Of a DNA stretch of 64,000 nt, positions 11,686 through 23,907 are shown in pieces. The translations under genes were made by a program, and so were the position numbers. The DNA is from Trichobilharzia szidati. Taxonomy: Eukaryota > Platyhelminthes > Trematoda > Strigeidida > Schistosomatidae. The notes under the pieces were generated by a model. The model searched no databases, had not been told where the DNA came from, and worked only from the letters and a program-made list of their open reading frames with translations. Numbering within the stretch: the stretch's first letter is position 1; every line of letters begins with the position of its first letter. The stretch is from positions 35,102,804 to 35,166,803 of the forward strand of contig OX235277.1 in NCBI GenBank assembly GCA_944472155.2, in the 5' to 3' direction.

Positions 11686-12330
11686 GTGGATGATTTATGT
11701 TTGATGTCTCACAAAATCGAAGAATTACAAGCGAAAACCGACAAACTCGTCGAAGAAGCAGTGAAGACAGGACTCCAGGTGAAAAAAGACAAGATGGAGG
11801 TGTTGAAAATAACCGACCAACAACGACAACAGCAGCAGCAACATCCAGAGCCAATCACCATCAACGGGAGGGATTTAAAAGAGGTTACTTCATTCACTTA
11901 TCTAAGGAGCATTGTCTCAACAACAGGAGGAACGGACGAGGATGTCAAATGGAGAATCGGGAAGGCGAGAAACACATTCATCAACCAGAAACCAATCTGG
12001 AAATCTTCGTCACTCAGCATCAACAACAAAATTCGGATTTTCAATACAAACTTCAAGTCAGTTCTTCCATACGGATCAGAAACTTGGCGAGTCACAAAGA
12101 ACATTTCCAACAGGTTACAGACCTTTATCAACAGCTGTCTTCGTTCTATACTCAAGATCAGATGGCCGGAACGAATCACCAACAAGAAAATATGGGAACA
12201 AACAAAACAAGAACCAATCGCTCAAAAAATATGCAGGAGAAAGTGGAGATGGATTGGACACTCTCTGAGGAGGCCGCTAAGTGACATCGTGCGTCAGGCC
12301 CTCGAGTGGAACCCGAAAGAGAAGCGGTGA
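11686..12330 (+). pseudogene. RTE reverse transcriptase C-terminal half, copy 1
   Basis: The frame starts just after a disrupted catalytic centre. At 11,678-11,695 the expected LDFADDL motif is interrupted by four extra bases (CGTG) after TTCGCG, which shifts frame. An upstream TAG (11,613-11,615) follows VDWIMS. The remaining 214 residues hold the thumb and C-terminal region (SVLPYGSETW, RWIGHSLRR). It ends at TGA 12,328-12,330; a further frame (12,331-12,480) carries the element's last coding remnant. Confidence 0.8.
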
Positions 12331-13077
12331 ATGAGACGTCCAAGGGTGACATCGAGGAGATCATGTGAAGAGGAGCTGGAACAGTATGGACTAACACGGA
12401 TGCAGGTGAAAAGTACAGCACAAGAGAGAAACAAGTGGAGGCGTGCAGTTGAAGCCCTATGTACCACTAGTAGACCTAAGGTAACAAAAATAACAATAAT
12501 AAAACGTCCACAAAATGATTTCCACCATTTTGTATTCTGCATTAAATTTTCGCTTCATTGTACCAGTTCAGAGGACAGTGGGCTTTGCTTCTTCTGTATC
12601 GGCTTCGACGCTAAATCTTCCTGATCCAGAAATATATGTCTCGTATTCTGAACAGTCAATTTATTGTCTCGACTTGTCTCCGGTCTCAGGAGGACGAGTG
12701 TTTTCACAGTGGCAGGAGAAACACTAACGTTCATGTACAGCGCAACTCGTGTAGCCGGTATCTTAATTAGAGTAAATGGAAAACAAGATATTTAAGACGC
12801 TGAAATACCTCTTTGTGTTTTTACTTGCTTCAGTGTATTTCTTACAGTTTATTTCCGTTATTTTCATTATAACTACCCTTACTTATCTCTCACGGAAGAA
12901 AATTCATTTAAGCGATCAAAAATAAGTAAAAAGTGAATGTAAAGTAGGTGATCGCGGAGATAAGAGAAAAAACTCACCTCAAACCCACCAATGAATATTA
13001 TCCCTCATAAAATAAGGAGAGTATACTTGCAAACGATCCGTTAACAAGTGACATGAGTGAAAGTTAAATGTACTCAC

Positions 13078-13131
13078 CTGATGGCGCTGACTCGACTTTT
13101 TCTTCCTCGATGTTTGACGGCGGTGGAGATT
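13078..13131 (-). CDS. Cassette exon X, unit 1 (54 bp, Pro/Glu-rich)
   Basis: Minus strand: acceptor CTTTCTTTTCCAG, 54 bp, donor GTGAGTAC. Phase 1 reads SPPPSNIEEEKVESAPS; the split codon at each end is G+AA (Glu) or G+GA (Gly), depending on neighbour. All internal exons share this phase, so X can follow or precede any other cassette exon. Confidence 0.62.
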
Positions 13132-13703
13132 CTGGAAAAGAAAGCAGTGTGGGAAGTTCAGTGAGTGATTTACCGGCATATCAAGGTTAGAACCACGGCG
13201 GGTGTGTACGTATATTCGTCTAATGCCTAGTACCAGTAAACGCCTCGAGTTGTTTTATTCGGCCAACAATCAATCAGTTGACATTTGCTTCATCATCACA
13301 TCGTAATAGAACTCTACTGAATAGAATGGTGGTATTCTCAAACACCTTGATTCTCTTCCCTCTCATCTGTCATCCTCAAGCCGAAATAATCGCTTCCACC
13401 CACATTCAGAATACATCTCTACTCCTTCGTCAAGCCTTGCACACAGATGTACGACGAGAACATATGTGATGGCACTATCGGAACTGCAATCAACTTGCAG
13501 ATTGCATACTGACTGCATCGCCCAGTTCACAAATCACAGATGTCACTACTCACCAGTTCAGTCTCACGAGTAGTGACACATTGCAGACAAATCACGCCAT
13601 CTCTCTCCCGCTCTCTCTCTCTCTATCCCTTTCTCTCGCTTTATCCAACTCTATCTGCATCTCTGACTTTTTCAGTTATTGGTGAGAAATGAAGTGGACT
13701 CAC

Positions 13704-13757
13704 GTGTCGTGGTTTCTACAGCCGACGCCATCTCCTTCGCCGTGGTAACTGCAGCTT
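13704..13757 (-). CDS. Cassette exon Ya, unit 2, second copy (54 bp)
   Basis: Identical in exon sequence and splice sites to the Ya exon at 7,362-7,415. In transcription order it is the second of two Ya exons of this unit, followed by exon X at 13,078. Confidence 0.6.
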
Positions 13758-14507
13758 CTGAAGAAGGTGAAAATCACATGCATCCGAATTAGAAATCGAC
13801 AAATGCATCATTTTATGTAAGGAGGTTGACTTGACCTCCAGGATATCGTCACGTCGCTCTGTGTATACTTGTTCACGTGAGATGTCTGGAGCGTGTTCAG
13901 TCTTCCTCTGTGGGTGGGTGGTTGGCTGGGTGTATACAGTGTTACTGTCACTTGTTGAAAATCACATCATTCCCGTGGTTAATGATTTCCACTTCGACTG
14001 TGTATTCACGTATATTCGTCTAATGCCTAGTCTCTCTCAGTAAACGCCTCCATTTCTTTCATTCGGCCAACAATCAATCAGTTGACATTTGCTTCATCAT
14101 CACATCGTGTTAGAACTCTACCGAATAGAATAGTGGTATTCTCAAACACCTTGATTCTCTTCCCTCTCATCTGTCATCCTCAAGCCGAAATAATCGCTTC
14201 CACCCAAATTCAGAATACACCTCTACTCCTTCGTCAAGCCTTGCACATAGATGTACGACGAGAACATATGCGATGGTACTATCGGAACTGCAATCAACTT
14301 GCAGATTGCATACTGACTGCATCGTTCAGTTCACAAATCACAGATGTCACTACTCACCAGTTCAGTCTCACGAGTAGTGACACATTGCAGACAAATCACG
14401 CCATCTCTCTCCCGCTCTCTCTCTCTCTATCCCTTTCTCTCGCTTTATCCAACTCTATCTGCATCTCTGACTTTTTCAGTTATTGGTGAGAAATGAAGTG
14501 GACTCAC

Positions 14508-14561
14508 GTGTCGTGGTTTCTACAGCCGACGCCATCTCCTTCGCCGTGGTAACTGCAGCTT
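14508..14561 (-). CDS. Cassette exon Ya, unit 2, first copy (54 bp)
   Basis: Same exon and splice sites as the other Ya copies, exactly 804 bp from its neighbour at 13,704. The duplication of Ya by the sub-repeat adds 18 codons in frame. Confidence 0.6.
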
Positions 14562-15304
14562 CTGAAGAAGGTGAAAATCACATGCATCCGAATTAGAAAT
14601 CGACAAATGAATCATTTTATGTAAGGAGGTTGACTTGACCTCCAGGATATCGTCACGTCGCTCTGTGTATACTTGTTCACGTGAGATGTTTGGAGCGTGT
14701 TCAGTCTTCCTCTGTGGGTGGGTGGTTGGGTGGGTGTATACAGTGTTACTGTCACTTGTTGAAAATCACATCATTCCCGTGGTTAACGATTTCCACTTCG
14801 ACTGTGTATTCACGTATATTCGTCTAATGCCTAGTCTCTCTCAGTAAACGCCTCCATTTCTTTCATTCGGCCAACAATCAATCAGTTGACATTTGCTTCA
14901 TCATCACATCGTGTTAGAACTCTACCGAATAGAATAGTGGTATTCTCAAACACCTTGATTCTCTTCCCTCTCATCTGTCATCCTCAAGCCGAAATAATCG
15001 CTTCCACCCAAATTCAGAATACATCTCTACTCCTTCGTCAAGCCTTGCACACAGATGTACGACGAGAACATGTGTGATGTGACTATCGAACTGCGATCAA
15101 CTTGCAGATTGCATACTGACCGCATCGCCCAGTTCACAAATCACAGATCTCACTACCCGCATAACCAATATCAAGAGTGGAGAGTGACACATTGCAGACA
15201 AATCACGCCATCTCTCTCCCGCTCTTTCTCCCTCTCTCGCTTTTTCCAACTCTATGTGTATCTTTGACTATTTCAGTTATTGGTGAGAAATGAAATGAAC
15301 TCAC

Positions 15305-15358
15305 GTGTCGTGGTTTCTACAGCCGACGCCATCTCCTCCGCCGTGGTAACTGGATCTT
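15305..15358 (-). CDS. Cassette exon Yb, unit 2 (54 bp)
   Basis: Acceptor TTTCCACTTTATTCAG and donor GTGAGTTC flank 54 bp reading DPVTTAEEMASAVETTT in phase 1. The last base is C, unlike unit 1. Confidence 0.6.
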
Positions 15359-15909
15359 CTGAATAAAGTGGAAATCACAAGTATGGGAATTAGGAATCGA
15401 CAAATGCATCAATTAATCTTTGTTACATTATCTTTCCTTTACATTTCATTAATTTTTGTCTCGTCAATTGGTTACATTTTGTTGTCTTCATTTCTTTGTT
15501 GCCTTGTTTATTTTGAATTGTTTCAATTTTACATGTGTTTATGTATCCGATTCGTCATTACATTGTGACTAGACTTGTTAGACCATTGTTTGCTTATTTT
15601 TCTTTTGCGCCCTACAGGTATGTTCTATCCATTCTGAATTTTCATGTGAAACTTGCTGCCGTCATGGAACCACTGTGACGCAAGGAGTAACTCAAATCTG
15701 TTTTGTGCTTTCTCTGTACTTTTAAACGATATCCAGTAAAATCACAGCAAGAATCGAACACAATGCCTTCAAACTACGGGGTATGTTCATAGGCGATTGC
15801 TTCATTGAGGTGGATTTCAGTGGCAGGACCATCAATTATAAATATTGTGCACGCGTATGTCTTCCGTTTGTTTCATGCAGTCAGTTCATCGGTTACATTC
15901 TGGACTCAC

Positions 15910-15975
15910 CAATGTTTATTTCTTCTTCTTCTTCTTCCTCTTCTTCTCCTGGACTTTCATGTTGTTCCTGACTTC
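15910..15975 (-). CDS. Cassette exon Z, unit 2 (66 bp, poly-Glu)
   Basis: Same acceptor and donor as in unit 1, but the acidic run is nine Glu codons (one GAG among GAA) instead of six. The exon is 66 bp and still phase 1-1. Confidence 0.6.
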
Positions 15976-16753
15976 CTGCAAAAAGTGTTTCCTGGTTTAA
16001 TTTATACATGTTACTATTTCTACTTATGCAGACAACATTTCATTTTCAATCATTTCCACTCTCTCTCTCTTTTATCTGATCCCTGACATCGTTGTAGGCT
16101 ACTGACATGATTAAGTGTGCAGTGTGTCTCTTGCAAATATACTGAGTATTTCATCATTGGGTTTATTGGTGAAGCGGTGGAATGGGGAGACTTTTATTCA
16201 GCAATATATAACTTCTGAATGAAAGGTGGTGTATTTTGAGGTGATATTATGCTGGACTCAGATACGCTTATTTCTTCAGGTCCTTGCTGCTCAAGTTCTC
16301 CCAGGGTTTCTGAATACATCTATTTCTCTATCAATAAGTGCCTATATACATGTATTTAGGATTTATTTCGCTATTTTACTACTCAACTGCATTTTAGCTT
16401 CAATAATGTAGAAGGTGACCGCGCCTGGATTACTTTCTGTCGAGTTTTCTCGCCGGTCATATGCCCGGATATAGAGTGAGGGTTAGGGTGTGGTGCTAGG
16501 AACTCCATCCTCAAAACCTGAATAAATTGCTACAGAAACGTCAACGCATAAATGTATTGAAAGTACTAAAATTATAAACATTAACCTCATTTTTCAACGG
16601 AATCGGCGACGTGAAATGACGCAGGCTGGTGAATGCTTTCGGGAAGCCATTCAGCAGATGTGCCTCTTTTCGATGAAAGCAAAAATAAGGATGGGGACTT
16701 GAAATGTTCGTTTAATTTAAGAAACCTGAAAGGCTGCCCAGGTAGCCGCAGAA

Positions 16754-17539
16754 ATGAAAAGATATGGAATAGAAGTGTTGGGAATCTGCGAGAGCAGATG
16801 GAACGGATGTGGAAGGAGCCAACTACCAACTGGAGAGACAATAATCTACTCCGGTCACCCAGAGGACAATCATCAGCACACCGAGGGAGTAGCCATCATG
16901 ATGTCACCAACAGCAGCCAAAGCTCTCATGCAGTGGGAACCAATCTCCTCCAGGATAATGACAGCCAAGTTCAACTCAAAAGGAAGGAAGGTTACAATCA
17001 TTCAATGCTATGCGCCTAAAAACGTCTCAGAACAAGAGAAGAAGGAGGCCTTCTACAGACAACTACAAGCAATAATGGACAAAGTCCCAAATGGCGATAT
17101 CAAAATCCTGATGGGTGATATGAATGCGAAACTGAGAGGAGACAATACAGGAAGAGAATTCACCATGGGTCGTGAGGCCCTCGGTGAAATGAACGAAAAT
17201 GGTGAACTCTTCTCAGACTTCTGTGCCTTCAATGATTTGGTGATTGGTGGCAGTGTGTTCAAACACAAGGATATACTCAAGGCGACATGGATTTCACCAG
17301 ATGGACACACCAAAAATCAGATAGACTTCATTTCAATCTCAAGGAAGTGGAGACGGAGCCTACTGGACACAAGATCGAGGAGAGGAGCAGACGTGGGTTC
17401 AGACCACTATCTAGTACAAGGGACTTTCAAGGTGAAGCTAAAAGCCTCGAGGATACCTGGGGATAGGCCACAATGCGAGTTCAACACTCAAAAACTGAAG
17501 GACACAACCACGAAAGACACTTTCACTGCAGCTGTCTGA
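16754..17539 (+). pseudogene. RTE endonuclease domain, copy 2
   Basis: 261 residues with CESRW, GDMNAK and GSDHY motifs intact. It differs from copy 1 by a few residues (for example FYRQ for FYIQ and FSDF for FSEF). It is cut off from the RT by the shared TGA. Confidence 0.85.
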
Positions 17540-17932
17540 GCAAAGGAAGAAACACTACGTGACATCACTGAGGAATCATCCGTGGAAGACCATTGGAACT
17601 CTCTGAAGGTAGTTTTCAACGAAACGTGTTCAACGGTTTTAGGAAGAAAGAAGAGACAAGACAAGGAATGGCTCTCAACGGACATTTGGAAGCTAATAGA
17701 GGAGAGGAGAATGGTGAAAGAGAGAATGATTCAATGCAATGACGGACAAGAGAAAGAGACACTGAGCTCAACTTACACAGCACTGGACAAAGACGTGAAG
17801 AAGAGTGCCAGGAAGGACAAAAGATAATTCTACGACAACCTGACCACTGAAGCTGAGAAGGCAGCAGGCAAAAGGGACCTGAGGACATTATATCAGATAA
17901 CCAGGTCTCTATCCAGGAAGAGATCAACACAA

Positions 17933-18769
17933 GTGAAACCTATAAAAGAGAGCCAAGGGAACCCAATTACCAAGGAAGAAAGACAGATTAAACAATGGGC
18001 GGATCACTTCAAAGGACTCTTGAACCGACCACCACCTGTAACCCGTCCAGAAATACCAACGACAGCGCGTACACAGCTGAAAGTTGACACCAATCCTTCA
18101 ACGAAAGCTGAAGTCTTAAATGCAATCAAGCTTCTGAAAGCTGGAAAAGCAGTTGGACCAGATGGAATAACCCCGGAAGCACCGAAAGCGGACGCAGAGA
18201 CGACAGCAGATATGCTGACTCCATTATTACAAAACGTCTGGAAGGAGGGGAAGGTGCCTACTGACTGGAGGAAAGGTTACCTTGTGAAACTACCAAAGAA
18301 GGGCGACCTAGTACTCTACAAGAACTGGCGAGGAATCATGCTTCTGTCGACGCCAAGTAAAATTCTGAGTCACATCATCCTGGAGAGGATAGAGGACGTA
18401 CTGGATACAGAACTCCGACCAGAACAAGCTGGATTCAGGAAAGGCAAATCATGTTCTGACCGAATTGTAACTCTACGCATCACCATCGAACAAAGCATGG
18501 AATGGCAACCAAACCTCTACCTCAACCTTATAGACTTTGAGAAGGCCTTCGACAGCGCTGACCGCGAAGTAATTTGGAAACTACTCGAGTACTATGGCGT
18601 ACCCCAAATATTCATCAACCTTATTCAACAGCTGTACGACAACGGCACATGTCAAGTGATCCACAACGGAAAACTCAGCGAGGCGTTTGGAGTAAACACT
18701 GGAGTCAAACAAGGGTGCTTATTATCACCAAAGATATTCCTAATTATGGTGGACTGGATTATGAGTTAG
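17933..18769 (+). pseudogene. RTE reverse transcriptase N-terminal part, copy 2
   Basis: 278 residues, the longest RT frame of the three copies because Tyr is retained after IQQL. It covers fingers and palm through motif A (LIDFEKAFD) and motif B (GVKQGCLLSP), ending at the shared TAG after VDWIMS. The catalytic FADD centre lies beyond that stop and is frameshifted by the CGTG insertion. Confidence 0.85.
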
Positions 18770-18839
18770 ACAGTGGGAAATGAGAAGACAGGGATATCCT
18801 GGACCGACGTGAAGAACCTAGAAGACCTGGATTTCGCGC

Positions 18840-19484
18840 GTGGATGATTTATGTTTGATGTCTCACAAAATCGAAGAATTACAAGCGAAAACCGACAAAC
18901 TGGTCGAAGAAGCAGTGAAGACAGGACTCCAGGTGAAAAAAGACAAGATGGAGGTGTTGAAAATAACCGACCAACAACGACAACAGCAGCAGCAACATCC
19001 AGAGCCAATCACCATCAACGGGAGGGATTTAAAAGAGGTTACTTCATTCACTTATCTAAGGAGCATTGTCTCAACAACAGGAGGAACGGACGAGGATGTC
19101 AAATGGAGAATCGGGAAGGCGAGAAACACATTCATCAACCAGAAACCAATCTGGAAATCTTCGTCACTCAGCATCAACAACAAAATTCGGATTTTCAATA
19201 CAAACTTCAAGTCAGTTCTTCCATACGGATCAGAAACTTGGCGAGTCACAAAGAACATTTCCAACAGGTTACAGACCTTTATCAACAGCTGTCTTCGTTC
19301 TATACTCAAGATCAGATGGCCGGAACGAATCACCAACAAGAAAATATGGGAACAAACAAAACAAGAACCAATCGCTCAAAAAATATGCAGGAGAAAGTGG
19401 AGATGGATTGGACACTCTCTGAGGAGGCCGCTAAGTGACATCGTGCGTCAGGCCCTCGAGTGGAACCCGAAAGAGAAGCGGTGA
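18840..19484 (+). pseudogene. RTE reverse transcriptase C-terminal half, copy 2
   Basis: 214-residue frame identical in layout to copy 1, beginning after the broken FADD motif and ending at the same TGA. Confidence 0.8.
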
Positions 19485-20231
19485 ATGAGACGTCCAAGGG
19501 TGACATCGAGGAGATCATGTGAAGAGGAGCTGGAACAGTATGGACTAACACGGATGCAGGTGAAAAGTACAGCACAAGAGAGAAACAAGTGGAGGCGTGC
19601 AGTTGAAGCCCTATGTACCACTAGTAGACCTAAGGTAACAAAAATAACAATAATAAAACGTCCACAAAATGATTTCCACCATTTTGTATTCTGCATTAAA
19701 TTTTCGCTTCATTGTACCAGTTCAAAGGACAGTGGGGTTTGCTTCTTCTGTATCGGCTTCGACGCTAAATCTTCCTGATCCAGAAATATATGTCTCGTAT
19801 TCTGAACAGTCAATTTATTGTCTCGACTTGTCTCCGGTCTCAGGAGGACGAGTGTTTTCACAGTGGCAGGAGAAACACTAACGTTCATGTACAGCGCAAC
19901 TCGTGTAGCCGGTATCTTAATTAGAGTAAATGGAAAACAAGATATTTAAGACGCTGAAATACCTCTTTGTGTTTTTACTTGCTTCAGTGTATTTCTTACA
20001 GTTTATTTCCGTTATTTTCATTATAACTACCCTTACTTATCTCTCACGGAAGAAAATTCATTTAAGCGATCAAAAATAAGTAAAAAGTGAATGTAAAGTA
20101 GGTGATCGCGGAGATAAGAGAAAAAACTCACCTCAAACCCACCAATGAATATTATCCCTCATAAAATAAGGAGAGTATACTTGCAAACGATCCGTTAACA
20201 AGTGACATGAGTGAAAGTTAAATGTACTCAC

Positions 20232-20285
20232 CTGATGGCGCTGACTCGACTTTTTCTTCCTCGATGTTTGACGGCGGTGGAGATT
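20232..20285 (-). CDS. Cassette exon X, unit 2 (54 bp)
   Basis: Same sequence and splice sites as X in unit 1, exactly 7,154 bp away. It reads SPPPSNIEEEKVESAPS in phase 1. Confidence 0.62.
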
Positions 20286-20855
20286 CTGGAAAAGAAAGCA
20301 GTGTGGGAAGTTCAGTGAGTGATTTACCGGCATATCAAGGTTAGAACCACGGCGGGTGTGTACGTATATTCGTCTAATGCCTAGTACCAGTAAACGCCTC
20401 GAGTTGTTTTATTCGGCCAACAATCAATCAGTTGACATTTGCTTCATCATCACATCGTAATAGAACTCTACTGAATAGAATGGTGGTATTCTCAAACACC
20501 TTGATTCTCTTCCCTCTCATCTGTCATCCTCAAGCCGAAATAATCGCTTCCACCCACATTCAGAATACACCTCTACTCCTTCGTCAAGCCTTGCACACAG
20601 ATGTACGACGAGAACATATGTGATGGTACTATCGGAACTGCAATCAACTTGCAGATTGCATACTGACTGCATCGTTCAGTTCACAAATCACAGATGTCAC
20701 TACTCACCAGTTCAGTCTCACGAGTAGTGACACATTGCAGACAAATCACGCCATCTCTCTCCCGCTCTCTCTCTCTATCCCTTTCTCTCGCTTTATCCAA
20801 CTCTATCTGCATCTCTGACTTTTTCAGTTATTGGTGAGAAATGAAGTGGACTCAC

Positions 20856-20909
20856 GTGTCGTGGTTTCTACAGCCGACGCCATCTCCTTCGCCGTGGTAA
20901 CTGCAGCTT
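20856..20909 (-). CDS. Cassette exon Ya, unit 3, second copy (54 bp)
   Basis: Identical Ya exon with acceptor TTTTCACCTTCTTCAG and donor GTGAGTCC. The nearby CT tract is two bases shorter than in unit 2. Confidence 0.6.
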
Positions 20910-21658
20910 CTGAAGAAGGTGAAAATCACATGCATCCGAATTAGAAATCGACAAATGCATCATTTTATGTAAGGAGGTTGACTTGACCTCCAGGATATCG
21001 TCACGTCGCTCTGTGTATACTTGTTCACGTGAGATGTTTGGAGCGTGTTCAGTCTTCCTCTGTGGGTGGGTGGTTGGGTGGGTGTATACAGTGTTACTGT
21101 CACTTGTTGAAAATCACATCATTCCCGTGGTTAACGATTTCCACTTCGACTGTGTATTCACGTATATTCGTCTAATGCCTAGTCTCTCTCAGTAAACGCC
21201 TCCATTTCTTTCATTCGGCCAACAATCAATCAGTTGACATTTGCTTCATCATCACATCGTGTTAGAACTCTACCGAATAGAATAGTGGTATTCTCAAACA
21301 CCTTGATTCTCTTCCCTCTCATCTGTCATCCTCAAGCCGAAATAATCGCTTCCACCCAAATTCAGAATACATCTCTACTCCTTCGTCAAGCCTTGCACAC
21401 AGATGTACGACGAGAACATGTGTGATGTGACTATCGAACTGCAATCAACTTGCAGATTGCATACTGACTGCATCGTTCAGTTCACAAATCACAGATGTCA
21501 CTACTCACCAGTTCAGTCTCACGAGTAGTGACACATTGCAGACAAATCACGCCATCTCTCTCCCGCTCTCTCTCTCTCTATCCCTTTCTCTCGCTTTATC
21601 CAACTCTATCTGCATCTCTGACTTTTTCAGTTATTGGTGAGAAATGAAGTGGACTCAC

Positions 21659-21712
21659 GTGTCGTGGTTTCTACAGCCGACGCCATCTCCTTCGCCGTGG
21701 TAACTGCAGCTT
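21659..21712 (-). CDS. Cassette exon Ya, unit 3, first copy (54 bp)
   Basis: Identical Ya exon, 803 bp from its neighbour; follows Yb (22,457-22,510) in transcription order. Confidence 0.6.
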
Positions 21713-22456
21713 CTGAAGAAGGTGAAAATCACATGCATCCGAATTAGAAATCGACAAATGCATCATTTTATGTAAGGAGGTTGACTTGACCTCCAGGATA
21801 TCGTCACGTCGCTCTGTGTATACTTGTTCACGTGAGATGTTTGGAGCGTGTTCAGTCTTCCTCTGTGGGTGGGTGGTTGGGTGGGTGTATACAGTGTTAC
21901 TGTCACTTGTTGAAAATCACATCATTCCCGTGGTTAACGATTTCCACTTCGACTGTGTATTCACGTATATTCGTCTAATGCCTAGTCTCTCTCAGTAAAC
22001 GCCTCCATTTCTTTCATTCGGCCAACAATCAATCAGTTGACATTTGCTTCATCATCACATCGTGTTAGAACTCTACCGAATAGAATAGTGGTATTCTCAA
22101 ACACCTTGATTCTCTTCCCTCTCATCTGTCATCCTCAAGCCGAAATGATCGCTTCCACCCACATTCAGAATACACCTGTACTCCTTCGTCAAGCCTTGCA
22201 CACAGATGTACGACGAGAACATGTGTGATGGGACTATCGGAACTGCAATCAACTTGCAGATTGCATACTGACTGCATCGTTCAGTTCACAAATCACATAT
22301 CTCACTACCCGCATAACCAATATCAAGAGTGGAGAGTGACACATTGCAGACAAATCACGCCATCTCTCTCCCGCTCTTTCTCCCTCTCTCGCTTTTTCCA
22401 ACTCTATGTGTATCTTTGACTATTTCAGTTATTGGTGAGAAATGAAATGAACTCAC

Positions 22457-22510
22457 GTGTCGTGGTTTCTACAGCCGACGCCATCTCCTCCGCCGTGGTA
22501 ACTGGATCTT
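22457..22510 (-). CDS. Cassette exon Yb, unit 3 (54 bp)
   Basis: Same as Yb in unit 2: DPVTTAEEMASAVETTT in phase 1, donor GTGAGTTC. Confidence 0.6.
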
Positions 22511-23061
22511 CTGAATAAAGTGGAAATCACAAGTATGGGAATTAGGAATCGACAAATGCATCAATTAATCTTTGTTACATTATCTTTCCTTTACATTTCA
22601 TTAATTTTTGTCTCGTCAATTGGTTACATTTTGTTGTCGTCATTTCTTTGTTGCCTTGTTTATTTTGAATTGTTTCAATTTTACATGTGTTTATGTATCC
22701 GATTCGTTATTACATTGTGACTAGACTTGTTAGACCATTGTTTGCTTATTTTTCTTTTGCGCCCTACAGGTATGTTCTATCCATTCTGAATTTTCATGTG
22801 AAACTTGCTGCCGTCATGGAACCACTGTGACGCAAGGAGTAACTCAAATCTGTTTTGTGCTTTCTCTGTACTTTTAAACGGTATCCAGTAAAATCACAGC
22901 AAGAATCGAACACAATGCCTTCAAACTACGGGGTATGTTCATAGGCGATTGCTTCATTGAGGTGGATTTCAGTGGCAGGACCATCAATTATAAATATTGT
23001 GCACGCGTATGTCTTCCGTTTGTTTCATGCAGTCAGTTCATCGGTTACATTCTGGACTCAC

Positions 23062-23127
23062 CAATGTTTATTTCTTCTTCTTCTTCTTCCTCTTCTTCTC
23101 CTGGACTTTCATGTTGTTCCTGACTTC
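23062..23127 (-). CDS. Cassette exon Z, unit 3 (66 bp, poly-Glu)
   Basis: Same length and sequence type as Z in unit 2, with nine Glu codons followed by INI. Confidence 0.6.
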
Positions 23128-23907
23128 CTGCAAAAAGTGTTTCCTGGTTTAATTTATACATGTTACTATTTCTACTTATGCAGACAACATTTCATTTTCA
23201 ATCATTTCCACTCTCTCTCTCTCTTTTATCTGATCCCTGACATCGTTGTAGGCTACTGACATGATTAAGTGTGCAGTGTGTCTCTTGCAAATATACTGAG
23301 TATTTCATCATTGGGTTTATTGGTGAAGCGGTGGAATGGGGAGACTTTTATTCAGCAATATATAACTTCTGAATGAAAGGTGGTGTATTTTGAGGTGATA
23401 TTATGCTGGACTCAGATACGCTTATTTCTTCAGGTCCTTGCTGCTCAAGTTCTCCCAGGGTTTCTGAATACATCTATTTCTCTATCAATAAGTGCCTATA
23501 TACATGTATTTAGGATTTATTTCGCTATTTTACTACTCAACTGCATTTTAGCTTCAATAATGTAGAAGGTGACCGCGCCTGGATTACTTTCTGTCGAGTT
23601 TTCTCGCCGGTCATATGCCCGGATATAGAGTGAGGGTTAGGGTGTGGTGCTAGGAACTCCATCCTCAAAACATGAATAAATTGCTACAGAAACGTCAACG
23701 CATAAATGTATTGAAAGTACTAAAATTATAAACATTAACCTCATTTTTCAACGGAATCGGCGACGTGAAATGACGTAGGCTGGTGAATGCTTTCGGGAAG
23801 CCATTCAGCAGATGTGCCTCTTTTCGATGAAAGCAAAAATAAGGATGGGGACTTGAAATGTTCGTTTAATTTAAGAAACCTGAAAGGCTGCCCAGGTAGC
23901 CGCAGAA

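Larger units (their letters stand above)
9390..12501 (+). mobile_element. RTE/SR2-like LINE, array copy 1, defective
   Basis: A single LINE with an APE-type endonuclease followed by a reverse transcriptase, ending in a short A/T-rich tail (AATAACAATAATAAA), as RTE-clade elements do. The heptamer AAACGTC occurs just outside both ends (9,383-9,389 and 12,502-12,508) and may be a target-site duplication, though it is short. The 5' part (about 9,459-9,560) matches the 5' region of the decayed minus-strand relative at 41.6 kb. It lies opposite to the direction of the micro-exon gene, inside its intron between exons X and Z. Several stops and a frameshift make it inactive. Confidence 0.85.
13205..15420. 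repeat. ~804-bp sub-repeat block, unit 2 (2.7 copies)
   Basis: Landmarks at 13,278, 14,082 and 14,886 are exactly 804 bp apart. Two copies carry Ya exons and the third, partial copy carries Yb. Long plus-strand frames in these copies are repeated passengers without protein features. Confidence 0.88.
16543..19655 (+). mobile_element. RTE/SR2-like LINE, array copy 2, defective
   Basis: Nearly identical to copy 1 and at the same place in the repeat unit. It shares the TGA after the endonuclease, the TAA after the linker, the TAG before the catalytic motif and the 4-bp CGTG insertion in FADD. It differs by having TAC (Tyr) where copies 1 and 3 have TAA, so its RT frame is longer. Confidence 0.85.
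20355..22575. repeat. ~804-bp sub-repeat block, unit 3 (2.7 copies)
   Basis: Landmarks at 20,432, 21,234 and 22,037 are 802-803 bp apart; CT-tract length accounts for small differences. Two Ya exons and one Yb exon are present, as in unit 2. Confidence 0.88.

Noticed and set aside
9433..12542. Minus-strand and third-frame open frames over the LINE copies
   Set aside because: Shadows of the plus-strand LINE coding sequence; Ser/Leu-rich translations with no family features.
7489..22228. Recurrent plus-strand open frames in the 804-bp sub-repeats (for example 7,489-7,701, 7,740-7,931 and their copies)
   Set aside because: They recur only because the DNA is repeated. They have no domain, no signal peptide context, no splice logic, and they end at different points when small indels occur.
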